Part shown: piece after piece, positions 22,035 through 28,461 of the stretch
How the letters are laid out: every line of letters starts with the position of its first letter
Position numbering within the stretch: the first letter of the stretch is position 1
Origin: a virus
Direction: 5' to 3' (one strand)
DNA: 28,461 nucleotides
IMG/VR virus record: IMGVR_UViG_3300025849_000160
Coordinates: 1 to 28,461 of that record
Translations under genes and position numbers: made by a program
Notes under the pieces: generated by a model
Told to the model about the DNA's origin: nothing
Databases searched by the model: none
What the model saw: the letters and a program-made list of their open reading frames with translations, nothing else

Positions 22035-22391
22035 ATGATCAAACTTGATAAAACAACAGACAACCAGACGATCTCATTCATCCCACGATATCATGTAATT
22101 GATGCAGAATATAACATCAAAATCACAACAGAGGGAGAGGGAGAGGTCATCCATGATGCAACTGTCACTGGACTCACTGCTAAAAAATATTTTTATCAAT
22201 ACACAGCAGCATTCAATTTCAGACTTGACACAACATATCAACTAGAAATCACACATGACAACACTCTGATCTATCAAGACAGAATCCTGGTGACAAACCA
22301 GACAGGAAATTATTCTGTCAATGACCAGGTTTACACATACAAAACCACACAAAACAATTCAACAGAAAACAAATTCAAAATGTACTCATGA
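22035..22391 (+). CDS. Small beta-rich structural protein, unknown
   Basis: A 118-residue protein rich in Thr, Tyr and Asn with alternating strands (NQTISFIPRYHVIDAEYNIK, FNFRLDTTYQLEITHDNTLI, YQDRILVTNQTGNYSV). The repeated strand pattern suggests an Ig-like or beta-sandwich fold, as in head decoration or connector accessory proteins. It overlaps the portal gene by ATGA, so the two are translated together. No specific family is recognised. Confidence 0.6.
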   Translation: MIKLDKTTDNQTISFIPRYHVIDAEYNIKITTEGEGEVIHDATVTGLTAKKYFYQYTAAFNFRLDTTYQLEITHDNTLIYQDRILVTNQTGNYSVNDQVYTYKTTQNNSTENKFKMYS

Positions 22392-24166
22392 AAGATTCAA
22401 ACATTCACGTCATAGAATTATCGGCATACACCAGACCAGAAATCACAGAATCAAAACAAAGAGACTGGATTCACTTTGGTGATGACAATAACTTTCCGAA
22501 ATATTTGATTAACAGATACATCAACTCTCCCACAAACCACACAATCATCAACTCGATTGCTACTCAGGTGTATGGAAAGGGTCTTGATGCCTTTGACAAA
22601 TCACAAAAGCCTGATGAATATGCAGCAATGATCAACATGTTCAAAAAGAAAGATCTCAAGAGATTAATCCTGGATCTCAAGATCCTAGGAATGGGAGCTC
22701 TTCAGGTGACTTATAAAGGAAAACGAGTTGACCAGGTCACACATTTTCCGATGGAAACTTTGAGACCAGAGAAATGCAATGACAAAGGAGAGATCGAAGC
22801 CTGGTTTTATCATCCAGACTGGCAGAAAGCAAAACGAAATGACAAGCCCTTAAGGATTCCAGTGTTTGGATCAGGTGCCTCAAATGAGATCATGATCCTT
22901 GGAAGATACATTTCATCAATGAAATATTTGTCCCTCCCTGATTGGATGGGGTCAGCAGCATATTGTGAACTCGAGGAAAACATTGCAGACTATCTTTTGA
23001 ACACTGTAAACAACTCATTTTCAGCGAGTAAAATGATCAACTTTCCAAATGGAACTCCATCCAGAAACAAAATGGTTGAGATAAAAAACGATGTTGTCAG
23101 AAAACTCACATCACAGCATGGAGACAAAATCATTGTTTCATTTTCAGAAAGCAAAGAGACAGCTCCAGAGGTGATTGATTTGCCGATCCAGGATGCTGCT
23201 CAGACATATGAATACCTCAGCGAAGAGTGTTCCAGAAAAATCATGATCGGACACAGAGTGACCTCTCCTTTGCTTATTGGATTGAGAGATGGAAATTCTG
23301 GACTCGGATCAAATGCCGATGAAATTATCAACTCCTCAAGGCTATTCACAAACGTCACGATCAGACCATATCAGGAACAGATCATCGATGCTCTTGATGA
23401 GATCATGGCTGTCAATGGATTGTCCCTGGACATGTATTTTAAAACTCTTGAGCCTTTAGAATTTAGAGAAGCAAACAACGTGATCACACAGGCTGATGAG
23501 GATGCTGAGGACACAGATGAGCTCTCTGTTGGACTTAGTAAAAAAAAAGATGAAAGACCATATCTGAATGATGATGATGCCTCAGACCTCTTTGAACAGC
23601 TCCAGGAGTTTGGCGAGGACATTGACTCGAATGAGTATGAAATGATCGGAGCTGAAACAACCGAAGATGAGCCAGAGGATTTTGATGTTGAGGCATATTT
23701 GAACGGAATGAATTTCTCAGCAAACCAGGATTCAGCTCAAGACAGTGAGAGATACAAAGTGAGATATCGATATGTCTCAGGAACAAACAGAACAACAAAG
23801 GGAGGAAGCTCCAGAGAGTTCTGCAAACAAATGCTGAAACTTGACAAATTATATCGCAAAGAGGACATTTCTCAGATGAGTTTTAAAGGGATAAACAAAA
23901 GCCATGGTCACAAAGGGAGACGATATTCGCTTTTCCGCTTTGGAGGCGGTGTCAACTGTGGTCACGTATTCCAGCGAGTCATCTTTCGAAAGCGATTTAA
24001 AAAGGATGGAACGCTCTGGGGAGGTGATGCTTTAGCTGGGACAAATTATGTCAATGTGAATCAAGCTGTGAGAGAAGGTTTCAAACTACCAAAGAACCCA
24101 CCAGAGGTCTCTCAAGCAAATTCAACCAGGGCTGACAAGGGTCATCATCCAAATTGGAAAGGATAA
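22388..24166 (+). CDS. Portal protein with an extra C-terminal domain
   Basis: A 592-residue protein. The portal part covers about residues 1-380: RDWIHFGDDNNFPKYLINRY, HTIINSIATQVYGKGL, ILGMGALQVTYKGKRVDQVT, GSAAYCELEENIADYLLNTV, MIGHRVTSPLLIGLRDGNSG, then IRPYQEQIIDALDEIMAVNG. It forms the ring through which DNA is packaged. An acidic low-complexity linker (about 385-455) leads to a basic C-terminal domain (about 455-592) with RYKVRYRYVSGTNRTTKGGS, REFCKQML, YRKEDISQMSF, SHGHKGRRYSLFRFGGGVNC and GHVFQRVIFRKR. That part is reminiscent of minor-head/MuF-type sequences, with conserved-looking Cys and His. The portal call is strong; the extension is unassigned. Confidence 0.82.
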   Translation: MKDSNIHVIELSAYTRPEITESKQRDWIHFGDDNNFPKYLINRYINSPTNHTIINSIATQVYGKGLDAFDKSQKPDEYAAMINMFKKKDLKRLILDLKILGMGALQVTYKGKRVDQVTHFPMETLRPEKCNDKGEIEAWFYHPDWQKAKRNDKPLRIPVFGSGASNEIMILGRYISSMKYLSLPDWMGSAAYCELEENIADYLLNTVNNSFSASKMINFPNGTPSRNKMVEIKNDVVRKLTSQHGDKIIVSFSESKETAPEVIDLPIQDAAQTYEYLSEECSRKIMIGHRVTSPLLIGLRDGNSGLGSNADEIINSSRLFTNVTIRPYQEQIIDALDEIMAVNGLSLDMYFKTLEPLEFREANNVITQADEDAEDTDELSVGLSKKKDERPYLNDDDASDLFEQLQEFGEDIDSNEYEMIGAETTEDEPEDFDVEAYLNGMNFSANQDSAQDSERYKVRYRYVSGTNRTTKGGSSREFCKQMLKLDKLYRKEDISQMSFKGINKSHGHKGRRYSLFRFGGGVNCGHVFQRVIFRKRFKKDGTLWGGDALAGTNYVNVNQAVREGFKLPKNPPEVSQANSTRADKGHHPNWKG

Positions 24167-24206
24167 CAGTTGAAGATTTTGTCGTCTAATAAATAACAAC
24201 AAACAA

Positions 24207-24707
24207 ATGAAAGCACTTTTTATCAATGATAAAGATGTGAAAACATTCACGTCAATCAATGGCAACCTTGATGTTGACAGATATGTCAATGCAGTATATC
24301 TCGCACAAATCACTCACATTCAATCAATGCTGGGGACTGATTTGTATGAAAGACTGACAACAGACATTGAAAATGACACCCTTTCTGGACCATATAGATC
24401 GCTCTTAGAGGATTATATCAAACCAGTTCTCATCCATTATTCAATGGTTGAGATGTTGCCTCGAATCGCCTATCAAATATCAAACAAAGGGATTTTCAAG
24501 CACCGATCAGAAAACTCGGAAACTGCAAGTGCAGACGAGATTGACGACATGATCGAGAGAGAAAGATCAGCTGCACAATTTCACGCTGATCGCTTTCTCG
24601 ATTATATAAGAAACAACACAACAACATTCCCAGAATATTTGTCAAACAGCTCAAGTGACATGTACCCAGATCATGCAAGCTATTTCACAGGATTTGTTCT
24701 GGATTAA
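24207..24707 (+). CDS. Head-tail connector (head completion) protein
   Basis: A 166-residue helical protein fitting the DUF6712-type connector pattern of Bacteroidota phages. It has an N-terminal YVNAVYLAQITHIQSMLGTD, LYERLTTDI, then LLEDYIKPVLIHYSMVEMLP, ISNKGIFKHRSEN, a coiled region with RERSAAQFHADRFLDYIRNN, and TTTFPEYLSN. Such proteins bind beneath the portal and close the neck. It follows the portal directly. A short motif in its leader (TTTGTCGTCTAA at 24178-24189) also occurs before the scaffold candidate. Confidence 0.7.
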   Translation: MKALFINDKDVKTFTSINGNLDVDRYVNAVYLAQITHIQSMLGTDLYERLTTDIENDTLSGPYRSLLEDYIKPVLIHYSMVEMLPRIAYQISNKGIFKHRSENSETASADEIDDMIERERSAAQFHADRFLDYIRNNTTTFPEYLSNSSSDMYPDHASYFTGFVLD

Positions 24708-24721
24708 TATGATAAAAACAA

Positions 24722-24913
24722 TTGGCAAACAACGTGAATTTCGGGGAGACATATGTTGTCTCAAATTGGGGAGAGGAGCCTGCAAAGCATTTAAAATCAA
24801 TCATTGCAACTGCAACTCTAGGACTCCAGGCACTTGTCAGATTAACAATCGACACAACAAAAATCATGATCTCATCAATAAGAACAAAAATTGATCAAAC
24901 TTTAAAAATTTAA
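24722..24913 (+). CDS. Short protein after the connector (frame uncertain)
   Basis: A 63-residue frame with TTG 24722 or GTG 24734 as start, encoding NVNFGETYVVSNWGEEPAKH and LKSIIATATLGLQALVRLT, then an amphipathic helix (DTTKIMISSIRTKIDQTLKI). The 'NFGxxY...WG' opening recalls short proteins seen next to connectors in related phages. A competing frame from ATG 24709 to 24894 gives a Cys/Asn-rich peptide that looks less protein-like, although it has the better start codon. I prefer the TTG frame on composition. Function unknown. Confidence 0.4.
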   Translation: MANNVNFGETYVVSNWGEEPAKHLKSIIATATLGLQALVRLTIDTTKIMISSIRTKIDQTLKI

Positions 24914-24914
24914 A

Positions 24915-25709
24915 ATGGCACAAATTGACTTGAATCTTGGAACAGAGGCAAATGATTCCACTGGGGACAGCTTAAGAGCTGCAATGCAAAAAATTCAGAC
25001 AAACACGTCTGAGATTTATGCAAAGGGAGTGACTCCTTTGTTTTCGACTTTGGCTGATTTACCAGCAGCAGCAGATCATCATGGGATGTTTGCTCATGTG
25101 CATGAAACTGGAGCAGCTTATTTTGCACATGCTGGAAATTGGGTTGAATTGCAAAATAAGGGATTTTTTACGACTGGAGCAAATGTTGCAATTTCAGCAA
25201 ATGGTGAAATTAGCTCAACTGACACTCAATTGACAGATTCTGAAATTGCTGCATTGGGTTATATAAAAACATATACCGACACCCAACTGACAGATTCTGA
25301 AATTGATGCATTGGGTTATATTAAAAGCATTGCTGATAATTCTGTGACACATAACAAGCTTGAAAATAGATTTACAGAATCATCTACAATTAGCACATTA
25401 ACAGGAAATGTTTCTTTTGACTGTTCAACAGCTTCTGTTTTTAAACTAAGCGGCGATTTAACGGGTGCATTTACAATCAATTTAAGCAGCTACAAGAAAG
25501 GCCAGGTGATCAGTGTGTTTCCTTTAAAAGGGCAAACAGTAACTCTGGCCGCACAAGGAAGTGCAACCAATACATTTAATAAAATAGCAGAATCAGATTA
25601 TGATAATTCAGTCACTAGTTTATTGCAAATCGAATGTGTGGACGATTCAGCAACAGATCCCGTTTTCTTTTATTCAGTAGCTACTTTTGCTGCTGATAGT
25701 TCAATCTAA
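24915..25709 (+). CDS. Tail fibre-like structural protein
   Basis: A 264-residue protein. The N-terminus (IDLNLGTEANDSTGDSLRAA, then MQKIQTNTSEIYAK) is a typical virion-attachment segment of tail fibres. A following domain, LPAAADHHGMFAHVHETGAA, then YFAHAGNWVELQN, also occurs in fibre proteins of marine phages. Two 19-residue repeats (DTQLTDSEIAALGYIKTYT and DTQLTDSEIDALGYIKSIA) form a shaft-like section near residues 103-140. The C-terminal part is a beta-rich domain. Base usage changes from about 25400 on, where the GATC-rich style fades. Receptor-binding role is inferred from the pattern and from the adhesin gene behind it. Confidence 0.7.
   Translation: MAQIDLNLGTEANDSTGDSLRAAMQKIQTNTSEIYAKGVTPLFSTLADLPAAADHHGMFAHVHETGAAYFAHAGNWVELQNKGFFTTGANVAISANGEISSTDTQLTDSEIAALGYIKTYTDTQLTDSEIDALGYIKSIADNSVTHNKLENRFTESSTISTLTGNVSFDCSTASVFKLSGDLTGAFTINLSSYKKGQVISVFPLKGQTVTLAAQGSATNTFNKIAESDYDNSVTSLLQIECVDDSATDPVFFYSVATFAADSSI
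25221..25326 (+). repeat. 57-base near-identical tandem repeat in the fibre shaft
   Basis: Two copies (starting at 25221 and 25278) differ at a few bases and encode 19-residue units, DTQLTDSEIxALGYIK. Loss or gain of a unit would keep the frame. Confidence 0.8.
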
Positions 25710-25718
25710 ATTTATTTT

Positions 25719-26600
25719 ATGTTAAATAGAAGATTTTTATTTCCAGTTTCAGCAGGCGCTGCACCTTATACGGCTGACTTCTTAATTGTTGCAGGTGGTG
25801 GAGGAAGCGGTTCAAGAAGAGGCTCTGGAGGTGGAGCTGGAGGTCTTAGAACTTCTTACGGTTCTACTTCAGGTGGCGGTAGTTCATCAGAAAATAGCAT
25901 AAATTTTATTCCTGGGACTACATATACTATTGGTGTTGGTGGCGGTGGTTCAGGCGCACCTGCAGGAACCTCTGGCATAGCGGCAAAAGGTGGTAATTCT
26001 TATATAAGCGGAAGCGGTTTAACAACAATCACTTCTATCGGTGGCGGTGGAGGAATGGGTATGACAGAACCTCATAATTCCTCAATAGCTAACGGAGGTT
26101 CAGGAGCCGGAGGAGCAGGGGCAGGAGCTTGCTCTGGTTTAACGAAAGGAAACGGTACAGCAAATCAAGGTTATGCAGGAGGCTACGGCTCTAAAACCCA
26201 TAATGGCGGAGGAGGCGGAGGCGGAGGCGGTGGAGGAGCCGCTGGTGCTGGTACAAATGGAGTAGGTTGCGCTAATAACTATTACGGAGCAGGTGTAAAA
26301 AACGGAGGTCCAGGATTAGCTGTTGCTATTTTAGACGGTACAACTTACGCTTCGGGAGGTAGAGCCACGAACGGCACCGGAGGCGGTGGGTTTAATGGAG
26401 CTACTAATGAAGGAGATGGTGCTGCCGCATCAGGAGAGGGTGGAGTTAGTTCTGGAGGTTATTCAGGTGGTTCGGGGATAGTTATTCTTAGAATGCCAAC
26501 TGCAAACTATACGGGTACTGTTACGGGTAGTCCGTCAGTTTCTACTAGCGGTTCAGATACAATAATAAAATTCACAGGTTCAGGTTCTTATACAGCATAA
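25719..26600 (+). CDS. Glycine-rich tail adhesin (gp38-like)
   Basis: A 293-residue protein. After a short N-terminal segment (LFPVSAGAAPYTADFLIVAG) it consists of Gly-rich stretches separated by short variable loops, for example GGGGSGAPAGTSG, GGSGAGGAGAGACSG and a ten-Gly run before AAG. It closes with SGGSGIVILRMPTANYTG and a strand-rich end. This matches the glycine-rich domain family that includes phage T2/S16-type gp38 adhesins, where poly-Gly helices present loops that bind receptors. It probably sits at the fibre tip and decides host range. Base usage differs from the phage core: I found no GATC in it. Confidence 0.72.
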   Translation: MLNRRFLFPVSAGAAPYTADFLIVAGGGGSGSRRGSGGGAGGLRTSYGSTSGGGSSSENSINFIPGTTYTIGVGGGGSGAPAGTSGIAAKGGNSYISGSGLTTITSIGGGGGMGMTEPHNSSIANGGSGAGGAGAGACSGLTKGNGTANQGYAGGYGSKTHNGGGGGGGGGGGAAGAGTNGVGCANNYYGAGVKNGGPGLAVAILDGTTYASGGRATNGTGGGGFNGATNEGDGAAASGEGGVSSGGYSGGSGIVILRMPTANYTGTVTGSPSVSTSGSDTIIKFTGSGSYTA

Positions 26601-26602
26601 AT

Positions 26603-26974
26603 ATGGCACATTTCGCGAAATTAAATTCAGATAATAAAGTAATTGATATAGTTGCTATAAATAATAGCGTAATGCTTAAAGCAGACGGAACAGAAAGCGA
26701 GTTAAAAGGAAAGCAGTTTTTAAATTCTCTATTTGGTTCTGCTACTTGGAAGCAAACATCTTATAGTGCTAGTTTTAGAAAAAACTTTGCAGGTATAGGT
26801 TATGAGTATAGAGCAAATTTAGATGGCTTTATACCTTTTAAACCTTATGATAGCTGGGTACTTAACGAAACTACTTGTCAATGGGAATCGCCAGTAGCCC
26901 ACCCAGACGATAATACTATTTGCGAATGGGACGAAGAAAACCAAGAATGGATTAACTGTATTACAATAATTTAA
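26603..26974 (+). CDS. Fibre-accessory protein of marine-phage type
   Basis: A 123-residue protein with the pattern MAHFAKLNSDNKVIDIVAIN, ADGTESELKGKQFLNSLFGS, ATWKQTSYSASFRKNFAGIG, YEYRANLDGFIPFKPYDSWV and ETTCQWESPVAHPDD. I recognise this as a family found widely in cyanophages, pelagiphages and other marine phages, next to tail fibres, with unproven function (structural or chaperone). It follows the Gly-rich adhesin by two bases and shares its unusual base usage, so the two probably moved together. This is one reason for proposing a marine host. Confidence 0.7.
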   Translation: MAHFAKLNSDNKVIDIVAINNSVMLKADGTESELKGKQFLNSLFGSATWKQTSYSASFRKNFAGIGYEYRANLDGFIPFKPYDSWVLNETTCQWESPVAHPDDNTICEWDEENQEWINCITII

Positions 26975-26985
26975 AATAAATCAAA

Positions 26986-27087
26986 ATGAATAGAAAAATC
27001 ACAAAAGCAAAATTCAACCTTGAACAGCTTCAATTCGGACATCAATCATTTGTGATTGCATTGCGGTCAGCTTTAAAAGTCAAATAA
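26986..27087 (+). CDS. 33-residue basic peptide, unknown
   Basis: A short frame with a good leader (AAATAAATCAAAATG), encoding MNRKITKAKFNLEQLQFGHQ and then SFVIALRSALKVK. It is basic and may form an amphipathic helix. It lies just after the fibre module, where base usage returns to the phage norm, and is followed one base later by the small membrane protein gene. No function can be assigned. Confidence 0.45.
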   Translation: MNRKITKAKFNLEQLQFGHQSFVIALRSALKVK

Positions 27088-27088
27088 A

Positions 27089-27235
27089 ATGGATGTAAAG
27101 CCTTTATTCTTGAACATATTCGCATTGATTTTTTCCTCAGTTCCTGAGATAAATTCATTTCTTCAAACCCTTGTCCTGGTGTTGTCCATTGTGATTTCAA
27201 TTTGGCAAATCAAAAAGATGAATGATGGAAAGTGA
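27089..27235 (+). CDS. Small single- or double-span membrane protein, holin candidate
   Basis: A 48-residue hydrophobic protein starting MDVKPLFLNIFALIFSSVPE, with a second hydrophobic helix (FLQTLVLVLSIVISIWQI) and a charged C-terminus KKMNDGK. The leader CAAATAAAATG is good. Its end overlaps the endolysin gene, the usual place for a holin. Very small membrane proteins of this plan occur next to M15 endolysins in Bacteroidota phages. Holin function is inferred; the larger protein at 27653 is a competing candidate. Confidence 0.55.
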   Translation: MDVKPLFLNIFALIFSSVPEINSFLQTLVLVLSIVISIWQIKKMNDGK

Positions 27236-27608
27236 ATTTTTCAAAATTAGTGAGTTTGATTGTCCTGGTTTGCCAGGCTCAGGAATCAACATGTCAAAAG
27301 ATTTGGTTTCAATCCTGGACAACATGCGAAGAAGTCTAAAAAGGCCGATTCGGATTTCAAGTGGATATCGAACAAAAGAACACAACGAAAGCCTCATTCA
27401 AAGAGGGTACAAAGCCAGCAAAAACAGTGAACATTTGCGAGGGAATGCGGTTGATATTTTTGTCAATAGCAGCTCCGAAAAATGGGAAATTGTAAATGTA
27501 GCAATTGAAAATTCAATCACCAGGATTGGAATCAGTTCAAATTTCATTCATCTAGACATTGGTGATCGCGATGGATCAAAACCTGGAAATGTCATCTGGA
27601 CATATTAA
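27222..27608 (+). CDS. M15-family peptidase endolysin
   Basis: A 128-residue peptidoglycan peptidase of the M15 (VanY-like) class. The motif ISSGYRTKEHN carries the conserved Arg50. Zinc ligands are likely His71 and Asp78 in SEHLRGNAVDIF and His110 in FIHLDIGD. Such enzymes cleave peptide cross-links in the cell wall to release phage. No signal peptide is visible, so access to the wall should need a holin. ATG 27222 overlaps the preceding membrane protein gene by 14 bases; ATG 27225 is an equivalent start. Confidence 0.88.
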   Translation: MMESEFFKISEFDCPGLPGSGINMSKDLVSILDNMRRSLKRPIRISSGYRTKEHNESLIQRGYKASKNSEHLRGNAVDIFVNSSSEKWEIVNVAIENSITRIGISSNFIHLDIGDRDGSKPGNVIWTY

Positions 27609-27652
27609 ACAGAAAACGCTGGATCGACGCTCATGAATTAAAATAAACAATC

Positions 27653-28069
27653 ATGAGTAAAGAAAAAAAACCTTTTAAAAATACCAAAGTCGGAAAATTT
27701 CTCCTGGACAAAGCTCCAGCATTTTTCGCAAAAATTGCTGACGACACAATTGTCGGAAATGTCATTGAGGCATTAATTGAGCAATCACCAATTCCACAAG
27801 AAGATAAAACAGTTGCACTTGCAAAGCTTGACATTGAGAGAGCTGAGATCGATGGAGTCACCAGGCGTTGGGTTTCTGACTCCAGGAGTCAAAGTGCTTT
27901 GGCGAGAAACATTCGCCCTGCTGTGCTTTTGATCCTGGTGATCGCATATGTGATCGGATGGTTTTATGGACTAGAGACTGGAGACACCTCTGATCTTTTG
28001 GTGTGGGTCCTGTCGGGATATTTCGGAGCGAGATCAGTTGATAAATTAGGTATTAAATTAAATAAATAA
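27653..28069 (+). CDS. Holin-type membrane protein
   Basis: A 138-residue protein. The first half is soluble and helical, with VGKFLLDKAPAFFAKIADDT and LAKLDIERAEIDG. The motif VTRRWVSDSRSQSALARNIR, followed by PAVLLILVIAYVIGWF, and a second helix LLVWVLSGYFGARSVDKLG match the '3TM holin' family common in Bacteroidota and in gene-transfer-agent-like elements (RRWxxD...NIRP, GxxFGxRxxxK). It follows the endolysin. It probably forms or regulates the membrane lesion that frees the endolysin, although members of this family have not all been tested. Confidence 0.72.
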   Translation: MSKEKKPFKNTKVGKFLLDKAPAFFAKIADDTIVGNVIEALIEQSPIPQEDKTVALAKLDIERAEIDGVTRRWVSDSRSQSALARNIRPAVLLILVIAYVIGWFYGLETGDTSDLLVWVLSGYFGARSVDKLGIKLNK

Positions 28070-28070
28070 G

Positions 28071-28461
28071 ATGAGCAGAGATACAAAAGTTTATAGATTC
28101 CCAAAGCACTTTGATCCATACAGAAACAAGATCAGTCAGCTCACAGCAAAAGACTTGGGGGTTTTGTTTGGTGATGACCACAAAGTACTCCAGGAGGAAG
28201 CTGAGAGGCTAGGAATACCAGCCAAAGATGTCAAACACTACTGGCATAAATCAAAACACATCTCAATGTTTGTCAAAAACCATGGCAAAACATATCAGCA
28301 GATCTTTGACGAGCTAAAGGATGAGATGATTGCAGCTGCTCCAGTATATCCAAAACTTAAAAGAGAGCAATCAAAAGATTCACATCTCCTGGTCATTGAT
28401 CCAGCAGATATTCACATCGGAAAACTTGCAACAGCATTTGAGACTGGTGATGCATACGATG
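28071..28461 (+). CDS. Metallophosphoesterase-like protein, 3' end outside the window
   Basis: A frame of 130 codons open to the window end. The N-terminal part (about residues 1-100) is basic and helical, with HYWHKSKHISMFVKNHG, and may bind DNA. From about residue 109 it reads HLLVIDPADIHIGKL, which fits the first metal motif (DxH) of calcineurin-like phosphoesterases such as the SbcD/Mre11 class. The rest of the catalytic domain is missing. It could be a DNA repair or recombination nuclease. Its place beyond the lysis genes suggests either the start of the next module or the end of the prophage. Confidence 0.6.
   Translation, partial: MSRDTKVYRFPKHFDPYRNKISQLTAKDLGVLFGDDHKVLQEEAERLGIPAKDVKHYWHKSKHISMFVKNHGKTYQQIFDELKDEMIAAAPVYPKLKREQSKDSHLLVIDPADIHIGKLATAFETGDAYD

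Noticed and set aside
1-28461. tRNA genes, insertion sequences, toxin-antitoxin or defence genes
   Set aside because: I looked for these on both strands and saw no cloverleaf with a plausible anticodon, no transposase, and no recognisable defence or toxin family; a scan with dedicated tools could still find small ones.

Overview
The window is an internal piece of a temperate, long-tailed (siphovirus-type) phage or prophage whose host is probably a member of the Bacteroidota, most likely a marine flavobacterium. Three things point there. Starts are preceded by A-rich, Shine-Dalgarno-poor leaders such as AAATAAAATG. Several proteins resemble families I know mainly from Bacteroidota phages: an SSB-like protein ending EEDLPF, an XkdF-like protease, a 'FTPFSRSFTVP' tail protein and a 'CLCPD...CCDG' mini-protein. 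A fibre-accessory protein (26603-26974) is of a type common in marine phages. Both ends cut through genes, an integrase at the left and a phosphoesterase-like protein at the right.

Layout. 1-2002: lysogeny and control (integrase 3' part, divergent HTH repressor with a palindromic operator candidate, Xis-like protein, two small proteins). 2014-6061: recombination and replication (ERF-like annealing protein, DnaA domain IV-like protein, O-like initiator, possible loader partner, ParB-fold protein, SSB-like protein), closed by a strong terminator at 6124-6151. 6242-7997: NinG-like nuclease, sigma-70-like factor, Cys-containing protein, second ParB-fold protein. 7999-9484: terminase small and large subunits. 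9517-18603: tail genes, including a chaperone-like gene with a hidden -1 frame extension, a Thr-rich fibre, a glycosyltransferase-like protein, two large tail proteins and the tape measure. 18627-24913: head genes (protease, scaffold candidate, major capsid, tail-tube candidate, portal, connector). 24915-26974: receptor-binding module. 26986-28069: lysis genes (M15 endolysin, holin-type membrane proteins). 28071-end: phosphoesterase-like gene.

How it fits together. Almost everything after 1264 is on the plus strand, with ATGA or TAATG overlaps suggesting translationally coupled operons. The sigma-like protein sits at the boundary between replication and late genes and is a candidate late-gene switch. 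The most notable points are: (i) an open frame at 9936-10259 with no ATG, GTG or TTG start upstream of its chaperone-like sequence, reachable by -1 frameshifting on nine T residues; (ii) AACATATG repeats followed by a very AT-rich stretch inside the initiator gene, a lambda-ori-like layout; (iii) mucin-like Thr/Ser tracts on two virion proteins flanking a cytoplasmic glycosyltransferase-like gene; and (iv) marked GATC and CCWGG enrichment, with GATC vanishing across the fibre module at 25.7-27.0 kb.
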